Positions 34,266-44,510 of a DNA stretch of 64,000 nucleotides are shown here, one piece after another. A program made the translations under genes and the position numbers. The notes below the pieces were generated by a model that was not told the DNA's origin, ran no database searches, and was given only the letters and a program-made list of their open reading frames with translations. The first letter of the stretch is position 1, and each line of letters opens with the position of its first letter. Source of the DNA: Dendrobium chrysotoxum (lineage: Eukaryota; Streptophyta; Magnoliopsida; Asparagales; Orchidaceae); NCBI GenBank assembly GCA_019925795.1, contig CM034300.1, forward strand, positions 35,575,591 to 35,639,590, in the 5' to 3' direction.

Positions 34266-34434
34266 GTCAAAAAACCATGCTCTTCCAACGGCTCTTTGCT
34301 CTAGCAATTCCCATGTGATCTTGGCTTCTTCCTGTAGCTAGCTGGTTTCTACTATTAATTTGCATTTTATTTCTCTTTGTGTTTACTGTTCTCGATTTGT
34401 TTCTACCCATTTTTATTTTCTCCCTTTTGTCCTA

Positions 34435-35514
34435 ATGCCTCCTGTCGGCCTTAGGTCTTTTGTAGAATCTTTCATTGAGGTGGGGCCGTCTTCTTCCTCA
34501 CTGAGCCATTAGGATGTTCCTCCTCCAGCTTCTGGTGGTGCTACTAAAGGTTTTTTTATTTTAGATGACAGTGAAAATAAAACTTGATCATTTTGTGATG
34601 TTTTAGCCAGAGCCACCTCTTTGAAAGAGCCCACTTTTTCATTCAGTAAAACGTCAGTAAAAGGTTATCCTGCTCTTTTAATGTTTGATGAGTATATTTT
34701 CAAACTTGCAAGCCCTTTTCAGTTCACTCTTATGAGAAAATTTTCAGTCCGTAGGCCTAATCTAGTTCATGGTTTTTTTGAAAAGTTGAAGCTAACTGGA
34801 ACTTTTTCTATCGATTTACTTGATGCTAGACATGTTGTGATTCAATTATCTAATGATCTTTATTACAGTAGGGTTTTTGCTAGGAGAACTTACTATATTT
34901 TAATTTGTCAAATGAGACTTCTGAAATGGACTCCTTTTATTGATATTAAAGAGGAATCTCCTATTGTTCTCATTTGGATCTCTTTTCCAAATTTATGGTT
35001 GCATTTTTTTAACTCACATGTTCTTCATGCTTTGGGGTCTCTTTTCGGTAGGACACTTCAAACAAATCGAGGCACCACCTCTCATTCAAGGCCATCCATG
35101 GCTAGAATTCATGTGCAATTGGACATTACTAAGAAGCATCCTAAAGACATTTGGCTTGGTTATAAATCTTCTAGATATTTACAGAAAGTTGATTTTGAAA
35201 ACATTCTAAATTTTTTTATTCATTGCAAAGTTCATGGAAATTCCATTGATGATTGATTTGTTATCCATCCTCGTCTTAGAAAGAATAATATGGCTTCCAA
35301 ACCTATGGTTGGATCAATTCATGGTGATTCTTCTATGTCTGGAGGTCATATTATTAATAATGAGAAGACACAAAATATGATTTTGGATGAACCAAAAGTT
35401 TATGGGGATGACATAGAGAATTGCCCTCTAGATAATCCAATCAGGAGTGAAGAAAATTTGAAAAAGGTAAACAATGATGACCAAAATGTTGAAGATAGAA
35501 TTGATTCTCTTTAG
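34435..35514 (+). pseudogene. LINE C ORF1 (DUF4283-like), degenerate
   Basis: The ATG at 34435 (MPPVGLRSFVES) is in frame with the long open stretch from 34621 after two stops. The DUF4283-like domain runs to about 35200: FQFTLMRKFSVRRPNLV, GTFSIDLLDARHVVIQLSND, VLIWISFPNLWLHFFNSHVL and DITKKHPKDIWLGY. The zinc knuckle is ruined: only one Cys and one His survive in HCKVHGNS, which is then frameshifted. An acidic tail ends at 35514. The closest relative in the window is LINE B ORF1. Confidence 0.87.
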
Positions 35515-35539
35515 GGGAATGATTTAGGTAAACAATTAA

Positions 35540-38500
35540 CCTTCTTATTTTAATTGAGCCTTTAATTTATGTTGATAAATTGGACTCTGTTCGTACAAAG
35601 TTGGGTTTTGATGTGGCTTTTGGCAAAGGTTCAAATAAAATTTGGGTTTTCTAGAATTAATTTATTTGTTTAGATATTGCTATGGAATTTCCCCAATTAA
35701 TTCATACTAACATTAATTTTAATCAATTTTCTTATTATGCTTCATTTGTTTATGCTTCTTGCTTTAGATTAGGCAGGAAAACACTTTGGAACCATCTCAT
35801 TGATTTCTCTTCTTCTATTAAGGCCTCTTGGTTAGTTGGTGGGGATTTTAATTATGTTACTAATGCTTCTGAAAGGGTAGGAGGTAATCCTCCTTACTAT
35901 TAAGCTATGGATGATTTTAATGACATGATCTTGAATTGCAATCTTCATGATATTGGTTTTTCTGGTAATGTATTTACCTAGAATAAGGGTACTATGTGGC
36001 AAAGATTAGATCTCATTCTTTTTAATGGCTTTTGGATTTCTTTTTATCAGACTCATACTGGGCATTTAACTAGAAGTTTATCTAATCATTCGCCTTTATT
36101 ATTAGGTATTTCTATGAACTGTCAGAATATATTCCAACCTTTTAGATTCCAAAACATGTGGCTTCTTGATGATAACCTTTTAAATGTGGTGCAAAGCATA
36201 TGGCATGCTCCCCTTTTTCCTTCAGATAATATTTTTTGTATGAATAGGTTATGGTTTAAACTTAAGAGACTTAAATAAAAATTATCTTGGTGGAATAAAT
36301 GCATTTTTAAGAATATCTTCTCTAGCATTTTGGTTGCTAAATAGAATGTGGGCAATGCTAATATTACTTACATGCAGGTCTCTTCTTTTGAGATCTTGTC
36401 TGCTCTCAATGAAGCTAAGGCTATTTTATTCAAACTTTAGGAAAAAGAAGAGGCTTATTGGAGGTAGAAAGCATCATTTATATTTCTCATTGAGGTTGGT
36501 CATAATACTTCCTTCTTTCATCATTTTGTTAATCATAATAAAGTGATTAGGCAAATTCATAAGGTTACTTCTCCTGATGGTGTTGTTATCAACAATCCTG
36601 ATTTGGTTATTGCTTCTGGTATTGAGTATTTTGAGAAGGTGTTCAATAAAGATTTTTGTCCAGAATTAAATATTCATTTTTCTTTCATTCCCTTGATTAT
36701 TATGAAGGAGGATAACTTCTTATTGTATAAGATTCCTTATGAAGAGGAAATTTGGCTAACTATAAAAGGTATGAATTCTGATTCTGTGGCTGGTCCAGAT
36801 GTTTTCACCACTAAGTTCTTTCAGAAATCTTGGGCTATTATTAAAGAAGATCTTGTTAACATTGTTATTGATTGGGCAATTTGATTCCTAAATTTTTTAC
36901 TTCTAAGTCTATAGCTTTAATTCTGAAATCTAATGTCATTAATTTTTGGAAAGCTTTTGGCCGATCAGTTTATATACCTTTTTCAATAAACTTATTATTA
37001 AAATTATCATGGGTAGGTTAGCCTTGCTTTTACCCGATATAATCTCTTTGGAGCAAACATGGTTTGTCAAAGGTAGATCGATATTTGATAATGTTTTACT
37101 TGCTCAAGAATTAGTTCATGATTTGCATACTAAGGTAACTTGGGGCAATATTATTTTCAAAGTTGATATAACTAAGGCTTATAATAATCTAAATTGGAAT
37201 TTTTTTATACTATTTTAAAGCAATTAGGTTTCAACATCCATTTCATTAATCTGGTTAAAAATAGCATTAAGCATTGCTTCGTTTCTATTATTATCAATGG
37301 TAAGACTCATGGTTATTTCAAATCTTTTCATGGCTTGAGACAAAGATATCCTCTATCTCCTGCTTTATTCATTATTGTTGAGAAATTCTTATCCAAAGGT
37401 ATTAAAAATCTTTTTATAACTCATCCTAATCTATAATTTAGCTTTCCTATTACTCATTTAAAATTTGCTCATGATTTCATTATTTTTTCTAAGGGGTCTA
37501 TTAAGTTGCTTTACATTCTGTTTAAATTTCTCATCAAATTTCAGCATGCTAGTGGGTTGATTTTTAACCCCACCAATAGTTGTTTTATTCCTGCTATTTC
37601 TATCTCTCCTAGGAGAGTTACTAGTATTGAAAACAAATTTGAGAAAATTAAAAAAAACTCACCTTTGAAGTACTTGGGCACTCCTCTCTATAAGGGTAGG
37701 AAATGTTCTTACTTATTTGATGACGTTTTCTCTACAATTCATAAGAAACTCTCTTCTTGGGCTTTTAATTTTCTTTCTTTTGGTGGTAGACTTGTTCTTA
37801 TTAAACATGTGTTATGCTCTACTCCTATTTACCTGTTTGACACTTTATGTCCTACTCTTAATGTTTGCAATAGAATGGAGATTTTGTTTAATAAATTCCT
37901 CTAGGAGCCAAAGAGGGTAAACATGCTATTCTGTGGGGTTCTTGGAAAAACATTTCTGGAAATGTTGATGAAGGTAGATTAGGGTTTACATCTATGATTG
38001 AGATGTCCAAAGCTTTTTCTTACAAACTATAGTTTGCTTTTAGAGATAAGATCAACTTGTGGGCCATGTTTATGACCTCTAAGTATTGTGTTGGTAAACA
38101 CCCTCTCAATTGCTTATTTAAATAAGGTGATTCTGTTATCTAGAAAAGATTATGCTATATTAAATGGGAGGCTCAAGAGGTTATCCAATGGGATTAGGGA
38201 GTTGGCAATATTTGTTTTGGCAAGATAAATGATTGGGTAATTTTTCTAGTGATAGTCTGTTAAATACTCACTCCACTTCTACTTGCAAAGTCAAGGATTT
38301 TATTACCAATGAGAATTGGAATATTGATTTGCTTAATAATTATATACCGAATTTTATTATCAGTATTATTCTCAAGATTCTTATTCATTTAGATATGGAT
38401 GACTGCATTTTGTTTAATATTTCTAATGATGGTAAGTTCGCTATTAAGAAGATCTAGAATTTTTTTAGGCATGCTTATCCTAAAGACCCTCTTTATTTAG

Positions 38501-39493
38501 CTTTCTAGCATGCTAGTATTCCTCCTTCTAATTCATTTTTTGTTATGGAGGATTTTGCATAATTTTTTGCCTTTGGATTCTATTTTAATTGGAAAAGTTT
38601 TTAACATAGTCTCCAAATGCCAATGTATGTTATCATATTGAGAACATAAACCATGTTTTTTTTCATGGCCCTATTGCTATGAAAGTATTATTATATTTTG
38701 ACAATCAATTTAATGGATTTTCCTCTTTTAGTTATAATTCCTTCTCTAATCTTCTTAAAGAGTGGTTCATCCCTACTAAAGGTCATATTAGGAACATCTT
38801 ACCTATTATCATTTGTTGGTTTTTATAGAGAAGTAGAAATGAGTCTAAACATGAGAACATTAAGATGAATGCTACTAGTATTATTTCTAAAGTCAAGGAG
38901 AAAATTTATCAATTTTTTTTGGCTAATTTATTAAAAATTGATTCTTTTATAGATTGTTATCATGTTGCCAATGATTTTGGTTTGGTTTTCCAATTCTCTT
39001 CCTCAATTGTTAAAGACGGATTTGTTATTTGGAGTAAGCCTTTGGAGGGTTTCTTTAAGCTTAATACTAATGGTTCTATAAATAATTTGAATGCTGGTTG
39101 TTATGTTGCCTTTGTTGGTCCTTGCACGGCTAATACTACTATTAAAGCTAAAATTAAGGGTCTTCTTTATGGTCTTCAATTATGTATTTCTTTAGGCATC
39201 ATTAATGTTTAGATTGAAGTTGATGCCATGATTTTGATCCATTATATTAATGGGAAATCTAATTTTAATCCTGCTAATTTTACATGTTAAGAGATATTAA
39301 GCATTGGCTCTATTTTATTACATTCTCTATATCTCATATTTTGCGGGAAGGAATTGTTGTTGCTGACTCCCTTGCTAAAGTGGGGTGTAATTTAGCTGGC
39401 TTCATGGAATTTATGGAACATTCTTCACCCAGGGAGATTAAAGGTTTAATTAGACTGTATCATCATGCTCTTCCTTATGTTTGTATGTCTTAG
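35540..39493 (+). pseudogene. LINE C ORF2: endonuclease, RT, zf-RVT, RNase H
   Basis: The N-terminal WNVRG block is missing. The first recognisable part is LIEPLIYVDKL (35555), then GGDFNYVTNASERVGG (35840) and LSNHSPLLLG (36080, Asp to Asn). RT motifs are AGPDVFTTKFFQKSW (36790), KVDITKAYNN (37159, motif-A Asp kept), GLRQRYPLSPALF (37335, GD changed to RY) and FAHD (37464-37475, first Asp of FADD lost). KYLGTPLYKGRK, a degraded zf-RVT and the RNase H tail (HILREGIVVADSLAKVG) end at 39493. Frameshifts are numerous at 36885-37200 and 37900-38230. Confidence 0.9.
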
Positions 39494-41260
39494 TCTTTTC
39501 TACTTGCTTTTAGTTTCTACTATGCTTGTTGTTTGGATTTGGCCTATTTTCTCCCTTGGTCATTTTGGGTTTTTTCTATGTTTGCTATTCTGATCTTTTA
39601 GATCTCTATTTCTTCTCTGTGTGCTAGGGACATATTAATTATTTCCTTTTGGAGTGAAGCTTGGATATTTGGCTGATTGGCTCTAAAATGATTCACTTAT
39701 TTTTTTGGAATTATTTTTTGTATTAGTTCTATTTTCTCTTTTCTTACTGGCTGGTCGTGTTAAACTGTTGCGGCTGCTTGGGTATTAGTAATAATTGGAA
39801 AAATCATATCACTGATTTAACCCCTATATGTTGCTCTCTTTTCCCCTAGTAGAGACTTCTGGATCGCTTAGTTGTGGTCCTTTTTTATATTTGTCCTATG
39901 GGGTATGTTGTTTGTGGTGGCATCTTGAGGCTTGTTTGTTAGTGTTGAGCCCAATTATTCCATCTTGTTTTGAGTTGGGTTTCCTGGAATGTGGAGTTCA
40001 GTTGTGTATTCATCATGACTTCTACTTCTTTCACTTCTTTGTTTATTCCTTTGCAAATTTCATATGCTAGTTATACTCTGCTGGGTCTGGGATTAGATTT
40101 GAGTGATATTTGGGGTTTCTTCATGATGGTACAAATACTATGCTCCTGAGCTTTTCTCACACTGATCACTTTAGCATTTTTGCTTTCTAATTACCTTTTT
40201 ATGCTATTAAGATTTTTTAGTTTTTCTATGCATGGGATCCTTATAGTTGTGATTTATTTTCTGAGTATTTCTTGTTGTGGGTTGTTAATCTACTGGGTGC
40301 TTATTACAATTTCGAAGGTTGGATCCTCTAATATGCATTTAAGATTATTTTTTATGCTGAGTTAATTCCTTCTATCCACTCTGCTTATAATGGTTTTGGT
40401 TCTATCAATGACATCTCTTATGATTTGTATTTTTGGTTTACTGGATGGTGGCATCATCATGTTATCTATTATGGTAATATCTTGATGTGGTTATTTAGCC
40501 TGGCTCTCCTCTCTTGTATAGATTTTTTATTTTGGTTTATGAGTTCTATGGCCTTAGTTTATTGGAGCAGGACTTGCTTTTTGATTTTTTTTAAATGTTG
40601 GCTCTTCTATTTTTTTTCTGTGGGAGGACCTTTGTTCAACTATGATGAACCAATTCCACTACTTTTTTAATTGCCTTTTACCTTGTTTATCATTCTTAAT
40701 TCGGATTGGCATTGCTATCTTGTTAGTTATAATGGGGAAATATGGAAGCATTACTGTAGCTATGCTCTTTTACTTGTGAATAGTTATTTTTATGGTTGCT
40801 GTTGTTCTTCAGTATTATTGATGGAAAGTGCAAGGATACTCTAAATATCATTATATCTTTTCATAATACTAAATTGTAGTACTATTTCTTATTCTAGAGG
40901 TAGCTTTATTGGATTAGTGTTTTTTCTTCTTATATTTTTCTTCTCTGTTTCTTTTGAATATTTTCTTTAGTGTCCTTGCAGGCCTATTTTTTAGGTTTTG
41001 GGAGACTCATTCTCATTTTGTGCAGGGCCCGACTATGGTTGGAATGGCAGAGCTGAATGTGTATAATTATTCCCTTTCCTTTTGGGTTTTTAGATTGTTA
41101 TTAGGTTTCTTTGGAATCGTGCTTAGTAGGGATATCTTAGGTTCCTTTTTTTTTTAACTTTTTTGTAGCTCTTCCAAGCAGTTCTGAGCTGGAGGTCTCT
41201 TTTAGGACCTTGTAATCCTTTTTTGATATTAACACATTGGCCCGTCGGGGTTTCAACCCA
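39494..41260 (+). other. LINE C 3' UTR
   Basis: T-rich, non-coding, about 1.77 kb. CCTTGCAGGCC and TTTGTGCAGGG occur near 40976-41030. The terminal hairpin block is at 41168-41209, then GCCCGTCGGGGTTTCAACCC and the tail. Confidence 0.75.
41168..41209 (+). promoter_or_regulatory. Conserved 3'-terminal two-hairpin block, LINE C
   Basis: The first stem is weakened (GCTC-TTCC-AAGC). The second is GGTCT...AGGACC with one changed pair. This is the most diverged of the five copies. Confidence 0.55.
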
Positions 41261-41287
41261 AAAAAAAAAGGATCTAATAATTAACCA

Positions 41288-43154
41288 AGGCTCTTTACCT
41301 CTTAAGTATTTAGGTGTTCCTCTTTATAAAGGAAGGAAGAATCTTTTTTTTTTACGATGTTCTAACTTCTGTGCAAAAAAGGCTTACTTCTTGGGACACC
41401 AACTTTCTTAGTTTTAGGGGTAGATTAATCCTTATCAAAAGTGTTTTGTGTTCCTTACATGTTTTATCTTCCAAATGTTACAACCTACTACCTCTATTTA
41501 TAATAGGATTGAGAAATTATTGAATAAGTTTTTTTTGGAGAGGTTCCAATATGAATCATAAAGTTATTTGGTCCTCCAAGACTAACTATTGTGGGGTCCT
41601 TGAGGAAGGGGCGTTGGGTTATAAAAATATGCATGACTTATCTTACGCATTTTTTTTTTAAATTGTGGATCAATTTTTTCTCTAAACTTACTCTTTGGGC
41701 TATATTTATGAATGTTAAGTACTGTGTTGGCAAGCGCCCTACTATGTGCTGCTATAAAAATGGTGATTTCAGGGTTTGGAAAAGGCTGTGCAGTATCAAG
41801 TGGAGAGCTAAACCTCATGTTAAATGGGGCCTTAGTAGTGCTTCCCTTTTCTTTTGGCAAGATAACTGGATGGGAGGTTAGTCCATTGATTCTTATATTA
41901 ATTCTTATTTCACTATCGCTACTAAAGTATATTTATTTATCTCTAACAACACTTGGGATTACAATAAACTTACTAACACTCTTCCTGAGTCTGTTATTTC
42001 TAAAATATTAAATTTGCCTACTAATGTTTACTCTAATGATTTGTTATTATGTGGCATGCCTCATAATGTTATGTTTAGTTTAAAGGATGGTTGGCATGAG
42101 GTAAGAATTAGGAACTGTGTTAAAAAAATGTTTTATATGGTCTGGCATAAAAGTATCCCTAAGACTATTTCTATTTTTATTTGGAGTGTCATGTATAATT
42201 ATTTTCCTATTAATGAGAATTTGAGGAAAAGATGTTCTATTTTAACTTTTAAGTGCCAATGCTCCTATTATACAGAGAATATGCATCATGTTTTTATTTT
42301 TGGTCCTATTACTCTTAAAACTTGGTTTTACTTTGATGATATTTTTAAATTAAATCAGTTTAGTCCTCACATGTATATCAACACTTTGCTTTAGTCTTGG
42401 TTAATTAATTTGAAAGGGAATATTAGAAATGTTATTCCCTTGCTGATTATGTGGTATCTTTGGATTGCTAGAAATAATTTTTTATTTAATAATACTCGCA
42501 TGGATCATCATCATATTATTCTGAATAATAACGACAAGTGTTTAAACTTTTTTCTGCTAATCTCTTGTCCTCCAAAAATTTTAGGAATTATTATTTTATA
42601 TCTTAAAATTTTGGTATTTTGCCATTACAAACATTGTGCTATGTTTATTTCTAATCTTAAATTGGTTTATTGGGTCAAACCCCCTCTTAATACTGTTAAA
42701 CTTAATTTTGATGGTTTGGTGAATAACTCTATTTTTGGGTGTGGTATATGATAAGAGATGATCAGGGGAACATGATCATGGTTTTTTTCGGTCTTTGTTC
42801 ATTGCGTAGCTTTCTTCTATTTTAAATAGTTTGAAATTATGTATTTATCTTGGTATAATTAATATTTGGATTTAGATGGATGCCACATCGAGTATTCATT
42901 ACCTTATGAATACTAAGGATAGTGTCTGTAATCCGGATCTTTTATATCTTGTTTGAGAAATTAATCAGCTTCTTATCTTTGTTAATTATACTATTTCTCA
43001 TGTTCACAGGGAAGGAAATGCTTGTGCTGACTGGTAAGGTAAGCTAGGTTGCATTTTGGATTATCTCACTGATTTCACTGATAAAAATCTACTAAAGTTA
43101 CTAAAAATCATGATTAGGCTGGACAACATATGTTTACCTTATATCAAAATTTAA
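41288..43154 (+). pseudogene. LINE D ORF2 C-terminal part (thumb, zf-RVT, RNase H)
   Basis: KYLGVPLYKGRK, then (frameshifted) FLSFRGRLILIKSVLCSL, KWRAKPHVKWGLSSASLFFWQDNWMGG, NVYSNDLLLCGMPHN, MVWHKSIPKTISIFIW and CQCSYYTENMHHVFIFGP (zf-RVT). The RNase H core (KLNFDGL, GCGI) follows, and then a very damaged end at 43152-43154. It is closest to LINE B in residues shared at zf-RVT. Confidence 0.88.
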
Positions 43155-44460
43155 ATTTTATGGGTTCATTGGCTTTTTTGATTTTGCTCACTCATTGTTC
43201 TTGCTAGCCTGGTGCTTCCATGGTGTTTTTTATTATGTTAGTTTGCGGGTTTTTATAGAGCATTTAGGTGAGTTATTTTATTTCTCTGTTTCTCATCATA
43301 TTCTTATGTTTAAGGTTGCTTGGAGTTTTATTGTGACGGGTATGAGCTATGATTAGAATCCGTGGGAATCTGATTATAGCCGCATTTGTTTCTCTTCTTA
43401 CCCCAGGGGGTTAATTCTAGTGGAGTGTGTTATATATTTGGCTTTGTTGTTGGGTATTTGGAGTGGTTTTTTTGTTTATTAGGAAGTGGTTTTAAAGGCA
43501 TTTTTTGTTAGTTTGGTTGGTTAGACTGGATGTGTTGTGGTGATCTCAATGTGGTTGGGTTACCCTATTATCTAGTCTTCTCTTATTTTATCCTCGCATT
43601 TGGGTATACAGTTGAGTGGCTTTGGAGTCAACATCATAATGTATGCTATGGCTTTCTCTTTTTTACCACCGGCGGGCCATTCCTGGGTGAACTGTATTGT
43701 TTTTGGCTTTTATGAACTGCTATGGGCTTACCCTTTATGGATTTCTTAGTTCAGGGAATATTTTACCACCTCTGTTTGTAGGGGCTGATTGTGCAGTGGT
43801 TGTGTCATTCAGGTTATCTGCCATGTTACCTGTAATTCTACTCTATGTTCCACATGTTTTGCTTTCTCTACTTAATGTGCCAGAGTAGGTGTGGGGACTT
43901 TTATTAGCTGTGTAGTTTAGAGTAGCAATTCCATGTAGAATTATTGATGAATTCAGTAGGTTCAAAATTTTTTGATTGATATTCATTATTGGGACATTGG
44001 AATTAGTTACTATTCTTTTTATTAATTATCTACTATATGGTTTATGTTCTCTTTGGACTATTATTACATTAATGTAACTCTTGGGTCCAGCTGCTCTATA
44101 ATTTCTTATTACAGGTTATTTGGGATTTCTCTTTTGTCGTGCAAGCTGAGTTTTTAGGCTTCAAGATTGAGCTAACAAGAGCTGCGGAGAATTCTCATCC
44201 TTTTATGCAGGGCTCTTTTTTTGGGTGGCAACATCGAGCTAAATGATTATACTTCTTTGGTTTCTTTTTGGGTTTCTGCATATGGCTAACCTAGAATGTT
44301 ATTAAGATTTCTTGTAATTGTGCTTAGTGTGAAATTCAAGCTTGTAGGTTATTTTTTGGCTTTTTTGTGGCTCTTTTGAGCAATAGAGAGCTGGAGGTCC
44401 CCTTAAGGACCTTGTACTATTTTTTGTTATCAACGCGTAGGCCCGTTGGTGGGTTTTAAC
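43155..44460 (+). other. LINE D 3' UTR
   Basis: T/G-rich, non-coding, about 1.3 kb. The two-hairpin block at 44370-44411 is the cleanest in the window: GCTC-TTTT-GAGC, then GGTCC-CCTTAA-GGACC with a perfect 5-bp stem. Confidence 0.75.
44370..44411 (+). promoter_or_regulatory. Conserved 3'-terminal two-hairpin block, LINE D
   Basis: Both stems are perfect here. About 45 nt downstream comes CGCGTAGGCCCGTTGGTGGG and the tail. Confidence 0.7.
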
Positions 44461-44510
44461 TAAAAATAATAATCTTTAACCGCACTCCTATCAGTCATCA
44501 CCTACCTATT

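Larger units (their letters stand above)
34266..41269 (+). mobile_element. LINE C: full-length L1-type LINE, about 7.0 kb
   Basis: This is the only copy bounded on both sides: the 18-bp duplication, 5' UTR (34266-34434), ORF1, ORF2, 3' UTR, hairpin block (41168-41209) and A10 tail. It carries no nested element, so it gives the family length. All ORFs are broken. Confidence 0.9.
41288..44473 (+). mobile_element. LINE D: 5'-truncated L1-type LINE
   Basis: It starts inside the RT thumb (GSLPLKYLGVPLYKGRK at 41290), immediately after the right target copy of LINE C, and ends with the hairpin block and a degenerate A-rich tail (44461-44473). 5' truncation is usual for LINE insertions. No clear target duplication of its own was found. 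Confidence 0.85.

Noticed and set aside
41270..44473. A clear target duplication for LINE D using the TTAACC words at both ends
   Set aside because: Only six to seven bases agree and the alignment needs gaps. The TTAACC at the left belongs to the LINE C duplication.
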